DNA of 64,000 nucleotides from a virus. Under the pieces are notes generated by a model that saw nothing but the letters and a program-made list of their open reading frames with translations, did not search any database and was not told the DNA's origin. Positions 53,634 through 60,720 of this stretch are shown here, piece after piece. The translations under genes were made by a program, and so were the position numbers. Within the stretch, counting starts at the first letter, position 1, and every line of letters starts with the position of its first letter. The stretch covers positions 1-64,000 of IMG/VR virus record IMGVR_UViG_3300036770_006296, one strand, 5' to 3'.

Positions 53634-53682
53634 TTGAAACTTAACCAATCAACATCCGTATAAAAGACATATTTTTTAGATT

Positions 53683-54042
53683 ATGTCATTTCACAAAAGG
53701 TACTATAATTGGGACAAAATAATGGACTACGCTAAAACCCACGATTTTAATGGTTTTGATTTATGGATATCAAAACCAGAGGCTCATATACTTCAGGACA
53801 ATGAATCTAATGATTTCTTCAAAGCATATTTTTGTTATGAAAGCGACGACAGCAGAAACACTCTTTTTGATTGTCTTAAATCAGAGCCTACTGAATTTGT
53901 AAGGGATATTATAAAGTGTATAAATGTCGTAATGGATAAAAGAAATCAAGAAATACACAAAGAGTCTATTGAAATTTATCGAGATCTGTTTATAGTTAAA
54001 TGGGACACATTAGCAGATAAATATAAATCATTAATATTTTAA
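53683..54042 (+). CDS. Hypothetical protein
   Basis: 119 residues, helical, aromatic-rich N-terminus (FHKRYYNWDKIMDYAK), no Cys motif, tag or membrane segment. It lies between two small genes in the 52-57 kb block. No family recognised. Confidence 0.5.
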   Translation: MSFHKRYYNWDKIMDYAKTHDFNGFDLWISKPEAHILQDNESNDFFKAYFCYESDDSRNTLFDCLKSEPTEFVRDIIKCINVVMDKRNQEIHKESIEIYRDLFIVKWDTLADKYKSLIF

Positions 54043-54047
54043 ATAAG

Positions 54048-54305
54048 ATGGAAGAAAAAACACTAAAAGTAGATCTTAGTTCTACACCTTGGATTAAATG
54101 CGAGGGAGGTAATATGTTATGGGAATCATCCATGCTTTTTAAAAGACTGTCCCCACTTATGAGCCCTTCTGGGAAGGAAGAGCTTATGCCCGCCGAGGTA
54201 ATTACTTGTAAGAAATGCGGTAAAGTTCCTAAATTTTTCTTTGATGCTGCTAAGGGTATTCCTGAAGAGCTTAAATCAACATGTCACACCGACATAATAT
54301 CATAA
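54048..54305 (+). CDS. Small zinc-ribbon-like protein
   Basis: 85 residues with Cys in WIKCEGG, LFKRLSPLMSPSGKEELMPAE, then ITCKKCGKVPKFF and a later Cys-His pair (STCHTD). The layout (single Cys, then CxxC) resembles small phage zinc-ribbon proteins of unknown role. It begins 5 bases after the preceding gene. Confidence 0.5.
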   Translation: MEEKTLKVDLSSTPWIKCEGGNMLWESSMLFKRLSPLMSPSGKEELMPAEVITCKKCGKVPKFFFDAAKGIPEELKSTCHTDIIS

Positions 54306-54327
54306 AATAAACATTTTTACAGAATCG

Positions 54328-54359
54328 TTTTTTTCTTGTATCCATTTACTCTACCTTTG
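54328..54359 (+). promoter_or_regulatory. Bacteroidetes-type promoter candidate
   Basis: TTTTTTTC, 16 bases, then TACCTTTG. The next ATG is at 54381. It is the twin of the element at 52577 with identical spacing. Confidence 0.5.
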
Positions 54360-54380
54360 GGTAAACTAAAAATAAAAAAA

Positions 54381-54710
54381 ATGGAAAGAAAAGAAATGAA
54401 AGTCATGCTGACTAACTACGCAGCTAAAGCTGGTAAATTTGCCTTAATAGGGGGAATCTTTATTTTAGGATACGTTTGCTCCGATGTTTATCACAGGATA
54501 ATTAAAGCAGAATCACAAAAAACTGAGGAGGCTTCAATCCCTAAGTTAACCAAAAAGATTGATAAGATATCAGTAGCCATAAACGAAAGAAATGAGCTAA
54601 TGATTATCGACCGTACAGATGGTAGCTATGAGATTTACCAGGACTCAATAGGTCGATGTATATTTAATCTTTATGCAAACGGTATCCAAACTAAATACCA
54701 GAATCCATGA
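54381..54710 (+). CDS. Small membrane protein
   Basis: 109 residues from the ATG at 54381, chosen because it follows the promoter and an A-rich leader; an upstream in-frame start would overlap the promoter. A transmembrane segment (FALIGGIFILGYVCSDVYH) is followed by a soluble domain (ELMIIDRTDGSYEIYQD). It overlaps the next gene by 4 bases (ATGA), which codes for a lytic transglycosylase, so a role in lysis or envelope passage is possible. Confidence 0.5.
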   Translation: MERKEMKVMLTNYAAKAGKFALIGGIFILGYVCSDVYHRIIKAESQKTEEASIPKLTKKIDKISVAINERNELMIIDRTDGSYEIYQDSIGRCIFNLYANGIQTKYQNP

Positions 54711-55237
54711 AAACCTATTCTTTAGTATTAAAGATAGGATTAGTAGGCATTTTAACAGTCCCATTAAGGCTATATTTTGAGTCTAATGAGATAAAAAGGA
54801 TAAATTATAATGTAAACCATGGGAGCGTTATTTTAAACGCTCCTACGGCTGTTAAAATGTTTAATTCTATCGAGGTATACTCCAAAAAATATGATATACC
54901 TTTAAAGTATGCGTTGGGTATTGCCTATGCAGAAACAAGATATCAAGGACCTTTTCATTGGTCTTATAACCCTCAGCAAAAATCTTCCGCAGGAGCATTA
55001 GGTCCTATGCAAATAATGCCAGGCACCGCTAATTATGTATGGGGAAGGCAAATACCGAAGGATCAATTGATTTCTGATATCGATTTTAATGTTGAAACTT
55101 CAATGAAGGTTTTGAGAAGACTACACGACAAGTATGGCAATTGGAAGCTAGTTTTTGGGTGCTATAATACTGGAAGACCTTGCATCAATGGTTATGCTGA
55201 AAAAGTTTATAATTTTAATCCAAAATCTAAAAAATGA
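54707..55237 (+). CDS. Lytic transglycosylase (SLT domain), membrane-anchored
   Basis: 176 residues. An N-terminal hydrophobic segment (LVLKIGLVGILTVPLRLYF) is a signal anchor or signal peptide. The SLT domain has the catalytic Glu in IAYAETRY (about residue 78), then GALGPMQIMPGTANY and FGCYNTGRP. It would cleave peptidoglycan glycan strands as an endolysin or during entry. A perfect 8-bp inverted repeat lies within the gene at 54822-54843. It overlaps both neighbours by 4 bases. Confidence 0.8.
   Translation: MKTYSLVLKIGLVGILTVPLRLYFESNEIKRINYNVNHGSVILNAPTAVKMFNSIEVYSKKYDIPLKYALGIAYAETRYQGPFHWSYNPQQKSSAGALGPMQIMPGTANYVWGRQIPKDQLISDIDFNVETSMKVLRRLHDKYGNWKLVFGCYNTGRPCINGYAEKVYNFNPKSKK
54822..54843 (+). 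other. Perfect inverted repeat in lytic transglycosylase gene
   Basis: GGAGCGTT and AACGCTCC flank a 6-base loop (ATTTTA). There is no T run after it, so termination is unlikely; an mRNA structure near the gene start is possible. Confidence 0.3.
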
Positions 55238-55935
55238 AATATGTATCGATTGATTTAGAAACAACTGGACTTTCGTCGGAGAAGCACCAGATTCTTACGT
55301 TCTCTGGTATATTAGAGGACACAACAAAACTACTGAGCTATGATGATGCTCCTAAATTTAACATCTACGTGCTTAGGGAAGACATAACAGGAAGTCCTTT
55401 TGCTATAAACATGAATTCTGAAATTATAGAGAGAATTTCTAAATACATGAACACTAAAGAGCAATCTGAAAAAATGATACAAAGGAGGATCGTTGATGGC
55501 GTTTTTCTCTATGAGCACGAAATACCTTTTTATCTTTATTTATGGTTCTTAGTTTACCACGAGGGTAAAGAAGAGTTCGAGGAATTATTGGATTCAGAAG
55601 ATTGGGGAAATAGAAAAAACCCGCGTCTCATCAGTAAAACAAATGACATAAAGCAAAGTAACAGCAATCAAAAAATAGGATGTAACGTAGCTGGTAAGAA
55701 CTTTTCTAGCTTTGATAAAAAATTCATTGATAAGATTGAAAAAATTTACGATTTTATCTATTTTAGACAAAGAGTATTGGATCCTAGCGCACTCTATATA
55801 GATTGGGAAACCGATGCAACATCACCGGATCTTAGTACTTGTAAAAAAAGAGCAGGTCTGGATGAATTTGTTTCACATGAATCATTAGATGATGCTTGGG
55901 ACGTGATACAATTATTTAGAAAAAAATATAAATGA
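55234..55935 (+). CDS. DEDD-family 3'-5' exonuclease
   Basis: 233 residues. ExoI motif SIDLETTGL lies at residues 5-13, ExoII-like NVAGKNFSSFDKKF near 151, and ExoIII-like SHESLDDAWDVIQLF near 213, with the His and Asp spacing of DEDDh enzymes such as DnaQ and T4 DexA. It starts within the last codons of the transglycosylase gene (ATGA). It may degrade host DNA or RNA or trim ends during repair. Confidence 0.75.
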   Translation: MKYVSIDLETTGLSSEKHQILTFSGILEDTTKLLSYDDAPKFNIYVLREDITGSPFAINMNSEIIERISKYMNTKEQSEKMIQRRIVDGVFLYEHEIPFYLYLWFLVYHEGKEEFEELLDSEDWGNRKNPRLISKTNDIKQSNSNQKIGCNVAGKNFSSFDKKFIDKIEKIYDFIYFRQRVLDPSALYIDWETDATSPDLSTCKKRAGLDEFVSHESLDDAWDVIQLFRKKYK

Positions 55936-55965
55936 AATGTTTTATTGAATTATAGAAGTTAAAAG

Positions 55966-56205
55966 ATGAGAATAATAGAAGACTCCCGATTTATTTTAAT
56001 ATTTTTAGCAACAGTGACCCTTATTCTGCTAATGATATCCAAAAGGGGAAAGTGTGAGTACAGAGTAATTCTTAAAGATAAGGAGGTTATTCTGTCAAGG
56101 AGAGTAAATTTTTACGAGAATGGATACGTCGATATAAGAAAATGTGACGGGAATTCTATAATAATCTATGATAGAGAGATAGACACAGTAAAAATAATAA
56201 AATAA
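55966..56205 (+). CDS. Small membrane-anchored protein
   Basis: 79 residues with one hydrophobic helix (FILIFLATVTLILLMIS) followed by a basic, beta-rich tail (YRVILKDKEVILSRRVNF). No family recognised. It is followed after 1 base by another membrane protein. Confidence 0.45.
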   Translation: MRIIEDSRFILIFLATVTLILLMISKRGKCEYRVILKDKEVILSRRVNFYENGYVDIRKCDGNSIIIYDREIDTVKIIK

Positions 56206-56206
56206 C

Positions 56207-56443
56207 ATGCTCAATATAATTGCATACGTAGGATCTTTTTTTATACTCGTCTCCTTCATGCTAAAGGATCAGATAAAACTGAGAATATTGAACTCCATAG
56301 GAGCTTCTATATTTGTTTATTATTCTTTTTCCAAAGGTGATTATCCTGTTATCTTCATTAACACATCTATAGTTTTAATAAATATTGTTTATATACTAAA
56401 AAACACCCGATGGAAAAAAGATATCAAGAATGTAATCCATTAG
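56207..56443 (+). CDS. Small multi-pass membrane protein, YgjV-like
   Basis: 78 residues with about three hydrophobic stretches (LNIIAYVGSFFILVSFML, IGASIFVYYSF, VIFINTSIVLINIVYIL). The order of a first helix, KxRILNSIGA and a final NxxYxxK segment resembles half of YgjV-type inner membrane proteins. Function unknown. It overlaps the next gene by 34 bases. Confidence 0.45.
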   Translation: MLNIIAYVGSFFILVSFMLKDQIKLRILNSIGASIFVYYSFSKGDYPVIFINTSIVLINIVYILKNTRWKKDIKNVIH

Positions 56444-56643
56444 AAAAATTATGGAGAAGGAGACATTATCTAAAAATACCCTTTAGATGGATTGGGTGGA
56501 AACTTTTTTCTAAAGATAAGCAATTAAACGGAAAAACCACATGGAGACTTCTAATAGGGATGGCACAAAGTGATATGCGTTGGTACTATACAGAGGATGA
56601 GCTGGGTGATGTATTTGAGAAGAGGATAAAAAAGAAGAAATGA
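56410..56643 (+). CDS. Small basic hypothetical protein
   Basis: 77 residues, rich in Arg, Lys and Trp (LEKLWRRRHYLKIPFRWIGWKLF), no transmembrane segment. It overlaps both neighbouring genes (34 and 4 bases). No family recognised. Nucleic acid or membrane binding is possible from its composition only. Confidence 0.45.
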   Translation: MEKRYQECNPLEKLWRRRHYLKIPFRWIGWKLFSKDKQLNGKTTWRLLIGMAQSDMRWYYTEDELGDVFEKRIKKKK

Positions 56644-57206
56644 AAGTATATTTAGTAGAAAGTATGCTTAAAGGCGGAAGATATTTTAATGACGAAAATT
56701 CATTAATAAATTTTTTAGCAGCAGAAAAGAATAAGAAAAAAACAACCACAGAATACAACGTAAAAGTAATAGAGGGGGATGTAGTTAAAGAGTGTATTGG
56801 GGAGCTTTACTTAAATGATATCTCGTCTAGTAATATAGAAAAAGCAGAAGATAAAGTACTTCTTAGTATGCTAGAAGATTTTAAGAATCTTTTCAAAGAA
56901 TTAGCACCAAATAATTATAAAAAAGACAAATTTTTAGTTAGTCTGGGGATTATTCCTATTAATAAAAAGGAGATTAATAAATTCTTCAAAAAATGGGAAA
57001 TTTATTTGGTTTATGAGGTATCTAGTAAGATTGAGTGGTATCGATGTATACTGGGGATTTATTCGTACGAAAAAGTTGAGCCTTATCACATAAGAGAATT
57101 TATATACAAGAACGGCACTAACAATCTTGGGAGATGTAAAACTTCTGAAGAAACTGTAAAAAATTTCAATAAGGCGAAATCTGAATCCACTAAAAAGCCC
57201 TCATAA
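56640..57206 (+). CDS. Hypothetical protein
   Basis: 188 residues, mixed and Lys-rich, with WYRCILGIYSYEKVEPYHIREF near the C-terminus and no recognised motif. It begins with an ATGA overlap. Its stop codon lies inside the loop of a bidirectional terminator (57192-57217). Last gene of the + strand block before the divergent region. Confidence 0.5.
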   Translation: MKVYLVESMLKGGRYFNDENSLINFLAAEKNKKKTTTEYNVKVIEGDVVKECIGELYLNDISSSNIEKAEDKVLLSMLEDFKNLFKELAPNNYKKDKFLVSLGIIPINKKEINKFFKKWEIYLVYEVSSKIEWYRCILGIYSYEKVEPYHIREFIYKNGTNNLGRCKTSEETVKNFNKAKSESTKKPS

Positions 57207-57217
57207 GAGGGCTTTTT
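57192..57217. terminator. Bidirectional intrinsic terminator
   Basis: AAAAAGCCCTC and GAGGGCTTTTT form an 11-bp stem with loop ATAA. With T runs on both strands, it would end both the + strand gene before it and the minus-strand gene at 57239. Confidence 0.9.
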
Positions 57218-57238
57218 CATTTTCATTTATTATCTGGA

Positions 57239-57775
57239 TTAATAACCACCTCCGAAGATGTGAGTTTTGTAGTATGATCTATCTTTCTTAATGGCTGGGT
57301 GTTGTTTTCCACCTTCCCATTTTGATTTTTTAAGCATTTCTCTAATTTTTGGATCATTTTTAATATCTTCAGCAACTTTAGAAGTTAGTTCTTCTTGTCT
57401 GTCGATAAGGGTCGGATCTTTCTTGATCATTTCTTTAACTCTCTGCTCAGCTTCAGTTTTAATCCATTGCTTATTAGTTCTCCAACCTTCTAGCCAAGTA
57501 CCTCCCAAAGCTAATGTAACAAGTCCTGCAATTACGCTAGGGAAAAGAATAAAGAAATCTGTGATTGTTAAAAGTCCATCAGATCCTAAAAATTCATAAA
57601 CTCTTCCTTCGTGCATTCCTTCTTCTTCCAAGTCAGATTGCACCATTCTTAAAAGTTCTTCCGGATCCACTCCCATTCTAGCAGCAGCGTCTCTCACAAA
57701 GTTTTTAGATACTGGTTTTAATCCTTCGTTCATTCCTTTTCCTAGGAAATTTTCGAATTGTTCTATATTTATCAT
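57239..57775 (-). CDS. Tagged membrane protein on the minus strand
   Basis: 178 residues. The N-terminus INIEQFENFLGKGMNEG is a variant of the tag with a longer spacing (cut perhaps after MNE). A hydrophobic region lies at about residues 68-92 (ITDFFILFPSVIAGLVTLALGG), followed by a Lys/Glu-rich helical part and a basic C-terminus ending in GGGY. It has its own divergent late-promoter-like element and shares the terminator at 57192. Function unknown; a packaged membrane-active protein is possible. Confidence 0.55.
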   Translation of the reverse strand: MINIEQFENFLGKGMNEGLKPVSKNFVRDAAARMGVDPEELLRMVQSDLEEEGMHEGRVYEFLGSDGLLTITDFFILFPSVIAGLVTLALGGTWLEGWRTNKQWIKTEAEQRVKEMIKKDPTLIDRQEELTSKVAEDIKNDPKIREMLKKSKWEGGKQHPAIKKDRSYYKTHIFGGGY

Positions 57776-57794
57776 CTTGTTATGCTTTTTATAA

Positions 57795-57803
57795 CTATAT
57801 ATC
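57795..57803 (-). promoter_or_regulatory. Late-promoter-like GATATATAG (minus strand)
   Basis: It starts 28 bases upstream of the minus-strand ATG at 57775. The same motif on the + strand at 57831 makes a divergent pair. Confidence 0.5.
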
Positions 57804-57830
57804 TCTTCCTAGGTAAGATTTTAATGTATG

Positions 57831-57839
57831 GATATATAA
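57831..57839 (+). promoter_or_regulatory. Late-promoter-like GATATATAA
   Basis: It starts 27 bases before the ATG at 57858 and would drive the rightward tagged gene block. Confidence 0.5.
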
Positions 57840-57857
57840 GGTAAATAATATATAGTT

Positions 57858-58013
57858 ATGAAATTTAAAAATTCATGGAAATCCAACACTAAACAATGGG
57901 ACAAGCTTCAAATAAATGTTAGAGTTGGAGCAGTTACAGTATTTAGTCTCGACCTTGACTGGTCTAAAAGAAAGTTTGCTCTTTCTATAATGAACTTTAA
58001 AATAAGCAACTAA
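57858..58013 (+). CDS. Small hypothetical protein
   Basis: 51 residues, MKFKNSWKSNTKQWDKL at the start and a beta-type middle (INVRVGAVTVFSLDLDW). It has the usual distance to the promoter-like element and ends 1 base before the next gene. No family recognised. Confidence 0.5.
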   Translation: MKFKNSWKSNTKQWDKLQINVRVGAVTVFSLDLDWSKRKFALSIMNFKISN

Positions 58014-58014
58014 A

Positions 58015-58521
58015 ATGAGTTCAATAAAAAGATTTGAACAGTTTCTTAATGAAGAAAAATGGATCAAAGGCGCTATAGAACATCCAGGAGCTCTTAGAAG
58101 ACATTTTCATAAGAAGGAGGGAGAAAAGATCACTAAAACTGAAATAGGTGATGAAATTGCCGATCTTATGAGAAAAGATATGGACAAGAAAAAACCTGGT
58201 GCTCAGTTAGGTAAAAGAGATGCTACTCTTTACAAAAGACTTCAATTAGCAAAAACCCTCAGAGGTATGAATGAGGATCACGATGAGATGGATAATTATA
58301 TGTTCTTTGCAAATGTTTCTAATATAAAAAGAATGTGTGAGGAGATATTACAAATGGATCCTTCACAAGTTGATTCGCTTCTTAGTGACGGACACGGATG
58401 GGCTACTGATCACATAGCAACTTCTAAAGATGATGTTGAAGAAGTTTATGGATTTTTAAAATCCTCAATGGAATTACATCATGATGAAGAGGGAATGATC
58501 TCCGATGGAGAGGAATGTTAA
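58015..58521 (+). CDS. Tagged small protein with WIKGAIEHPGAL motif
   Basis: 168 residues. The tag is IKRFEQFLNEE (cut expected after LNE). Directly after it comes KWIKGAIEHPGALRRHFHKKEGEKI, a motif of the W-I-x-x-A-I-x-x-P-G-A-L type met in many phage small proteins of unknown role, with KRLQLAKTLRGM later. The C-terminus is acidic (HHDEEGMISDGEEC). Basic then acidic halves could bind DNA and protein inside the capsid. Inferred. Confidence 0.55.
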   Translation: MSSIKRFEQFLNEEKWIKGAIEHPGALRRHFHKKEGEKITKTEIGDEIADLMRKDMDKKKPGAQLGKRDATLYKRLQLAKTLRGMNEDHDEMDNYMFFANVSNIKRMCEEILQMDPSQVDSLLSDGHGWATDHIATSKDDVEEVYGFLKSSMELHHDEEGMISDGEEC

Positions 58522-58537
58522 GATAAAAAATAAAAAA

Positions 58538-60694
58538 ATGAAATACCTTTCTTTATTTGATGATTATAAATTATCCGAAGAAGAATCCTACCTGTTTGAT
58601 AATGATTCATTGTTTGAGTCTAAAATAAACCAGATGATGTCACTTAGACAAAATGGGTGTGCAGCTGGTATGGATCTTAATGAATTTAAGTCAGCTTTTA
58701 GAAGAGATTCTTTACTTGAGAATAGGGGATATGAAGAATCTGAGGCCTTATTAGAAAAAGCCCATAGCGTATATGAACTAGGAATGCTACAAGAATCTAA
58801 ATCACATTGGTTTGATGATGATAAACCCCTTATGTATGAACACTCCAAGGGGGTTATTTCTTATCTAGAATTTGAAGGTAATATACTTTTATTTAAAGAG
58901 GGTGAAGCTTTTGCAATCACTGAAAAATCGCTAAGGATGCTTAAAGATAACGATCAATCAATCAATGAGGATCTTTTTAATGAAGTGATAGGAGGTAAAT
59001 TATATGAGTATTCATTTAGCGATTTCTGTGGAGATGTGTGGAGTGGAGTAAAATCAGGAGCTAAATGGGTAGACAGAAACATAGTGCAGCCTGCTAAAAA
59101 AGTTGTTACTGAATATGTAATAGATCCTTTAAAACAATTGTGGGATAATCTAACTGATGGCGCTAAAAAACTTTACCAATTTGCCAAGAAAGTTATGAAT
59201 GCTATAGCATCTTTTGTTTCTGAGAATTGGCAAGACATTCTATTCTATGTTTCTGTCGCTTTACAGGTTATTGCCGGTATAATAGCTTTTATTCCTGCAG
59301 CTGGTCAAGTCGCAGGACCTGTTCTGTTGATAATAGCAGGAGCTATACAAATAGGAACCGGAGCGTATGATATTTACGAAGGTGTAAAAATAACGAGAGA
59401 GTGCCCAACTGATCCTATAAAAAAAGCTGCACCGGAATTTATAAAAGGTGGAGCTAAACTTCTGGGAGGTGGTGTTAGTTTGTTATTAGGTATACACGAT
59501 GTATCTACTAGTGCTAAAGCAGCAATACCAGGAGCAGCAGCTACCAGTACTGCAGTTGCAGTTCCTGCAAAGGCTTGGGTTAAAACAACTACTGCAGGAT
59601 TAAGCAAGGCTGGAGCAGCTGTGGGTATGTTCGAAACCCTTATTAAATTTTTAATTGATTCTGCTGGAACTGCTGCTAGTAAAGCCGTTACCAAAAAAGT
59701 AGCAACTACCGGCGGAAAATATGTTGCACAGAAAACTTCACTACTAGCTGGTGAAGCCCTAACTAAAGCAGGAGCTGAGATACTGGGAAAAAAATTAGGG
59801 GATAAAGCTAATGAATCTGCAATTCCTATGTTATGTATAGCTGGACAATACGCTTTAGGGTGGTTATGGGACATTATATTATCTGCAGTTTCTGGAATAG
59901 GTAAATTAATTAATGGCATACTGGATTTACCAACTAGAACAGTTAAAGCCATAGACAATTTTAATAGAGAATATTCCGATAGTGCATTTGGATGGATAGT
60001 AGGAGGAGCATTAAAGCTTTTTGTGAAACCAGTTGCTAAAGTTCTCTCCTGGTTTTGTGAAAATAAAATAAAACCCTTAGTTAAGCCCGTTACTGACTGG
60101 ATGATTGGATTAGGTAAACATAACAAATCCATAAAGCAATCAGTGGAGGGTAACGCATCTTTAAAAGCTGCAGTTAGCGGAGGAAAAATACCTCAACCTA
60201 AGGGAGGAATACCACAAGAAAAAGTTACTGTAACAGAAAAAGATAAAAGTAATCTTGCTAAAATAATGGCGTCTGAATCTGGGAAAGCTTCAGATAAATC
60301 CATAGCTAAATCAAGTGGATTTTACAATGAAAAATTCAAGAAAATTCAATCGGATATACAATCGAAGATTAAGAAACAACAGGAAAAACTTTATAAAGAT
60401 AAATTCCCAGGCATTTTAAAGAATGAAGCTAAAGGTAAATGGCACACCCTAAAGGATGGAACTTTATGTTTCGAATTTAAATCAGATTCTGCAAAAGGCT
60501 CTGTAATACTTTATAATAACGGCAGGTATATGGTTAGCGACGGTCCTAATAAAGGGGCCAAAGGAAACTATACAGCAAAAAATAATATCGATATACAACC
60601 ACCTAAAGGAGGATTTAAGAATCCAAAGAAGGAAGGCAAGAAGAACGAATCTAGAAACTATATAAGAACTTTCGAATCCTTCTCTTTCTCCTAA
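58538..60694 (+). CDS. Large tagged protein with hydrophobic core, first of tandem pair
   Basis: 718 residues from the ATG at 58538, chosen because MKYLSLFDD also starts the next paralogue; an upstream frame overlaps the previous gene. The tag is FDDYKLSEEES. A hydrophobic region at about 231-280 (ILFYVSVALQVIAGIIAFIP, VLLIIAGAIQIGTGAY) is followed by Ala/Gly-rich stretches and amphipathic helices. The C-terminus has a beta-type domain (GSVILYNNGRYMVSDGPNKG) and ends KNESRNYIRTFESF. It looks like a pore or channel protein that would be released from the head at infection; this is inference. Confidence 0.6.
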   Translation: MKYLSLFDDYKLSEEESYLFDNDSLFESKINQMMSLRQNGCAAGMDLNEFKSAFRRDSLLENRGYEESEALLEKAHSVYELGMLQESKSHWFDDDKPLMYEHSKGVISYLEFEGNILLFKEGEAFAITEKSLRMLKDNDQSINEDLFNEVIGGKLYEYSFSDFCGDVWSGVKSGAKWVDRNIVQPAKKVVTEYVIDPLKQLWDNLTDGAKKLYQFAKKVMNAIASFVSENWQDILFYVSVALQVIAGIIAFIPAAGQVAGPVLLIIAGAIQIGTGAYDIYEGVKITRECPTDPIKKAAPEFIKGGAKLLGGGVSLLLGIHDVSTSAKAAIPGAAATSTAVAVPAKAWVKTTTAGLSKAGAAVGMFETLIKFLIDSAGTAASKAVTKKVATTGGKYVAQKTSLLAGEALTKAGAEILGKKLGDKANESAIPMLCIAGQYALGWLWDIILSAVSGIGKLINGILDLPTRTVKAIDNFNREYSDSAFGWIVGGALKLFVKPVAKVLSWFCENKIKPLVKPVTDWMIGLGKHNKSIKQSVEGNASLKAAVSGGKIPQPKGGIPQEKVTVTEKDKSNLAKIMASESGKASDKSIAKSSGFYNEKFKKIQSDIQSKIKKQQEKLYKDKFPGILKNEAKGKWHTLKDGTLCFEFKSDSAKGSVILYNNGRYMVSDGPNKGAKGNYTAKNNIDIQPPKGGFKNPKKEGKKNESRNYIRTFESFSFS

Positions 60695-60695
60695 G

Positions 60696-60705
60696 GAATA
60701 TATAA
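60696..60705 (+). promoter_or_regulatory. Late-promoter-like GAATATATAA
   Basis: It starts 25 bases before the ATG at 60721, which supports that start over the ATG at 60712. Confidence 0.45.
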
Positions 60706-60720
60706 AGTAAAATGATAAGA

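Noticed and set aside
54822-54843. Inverted repeat as terminator
   Set aside because: No T run follows on either strand, so intrinsic termination is not supported.
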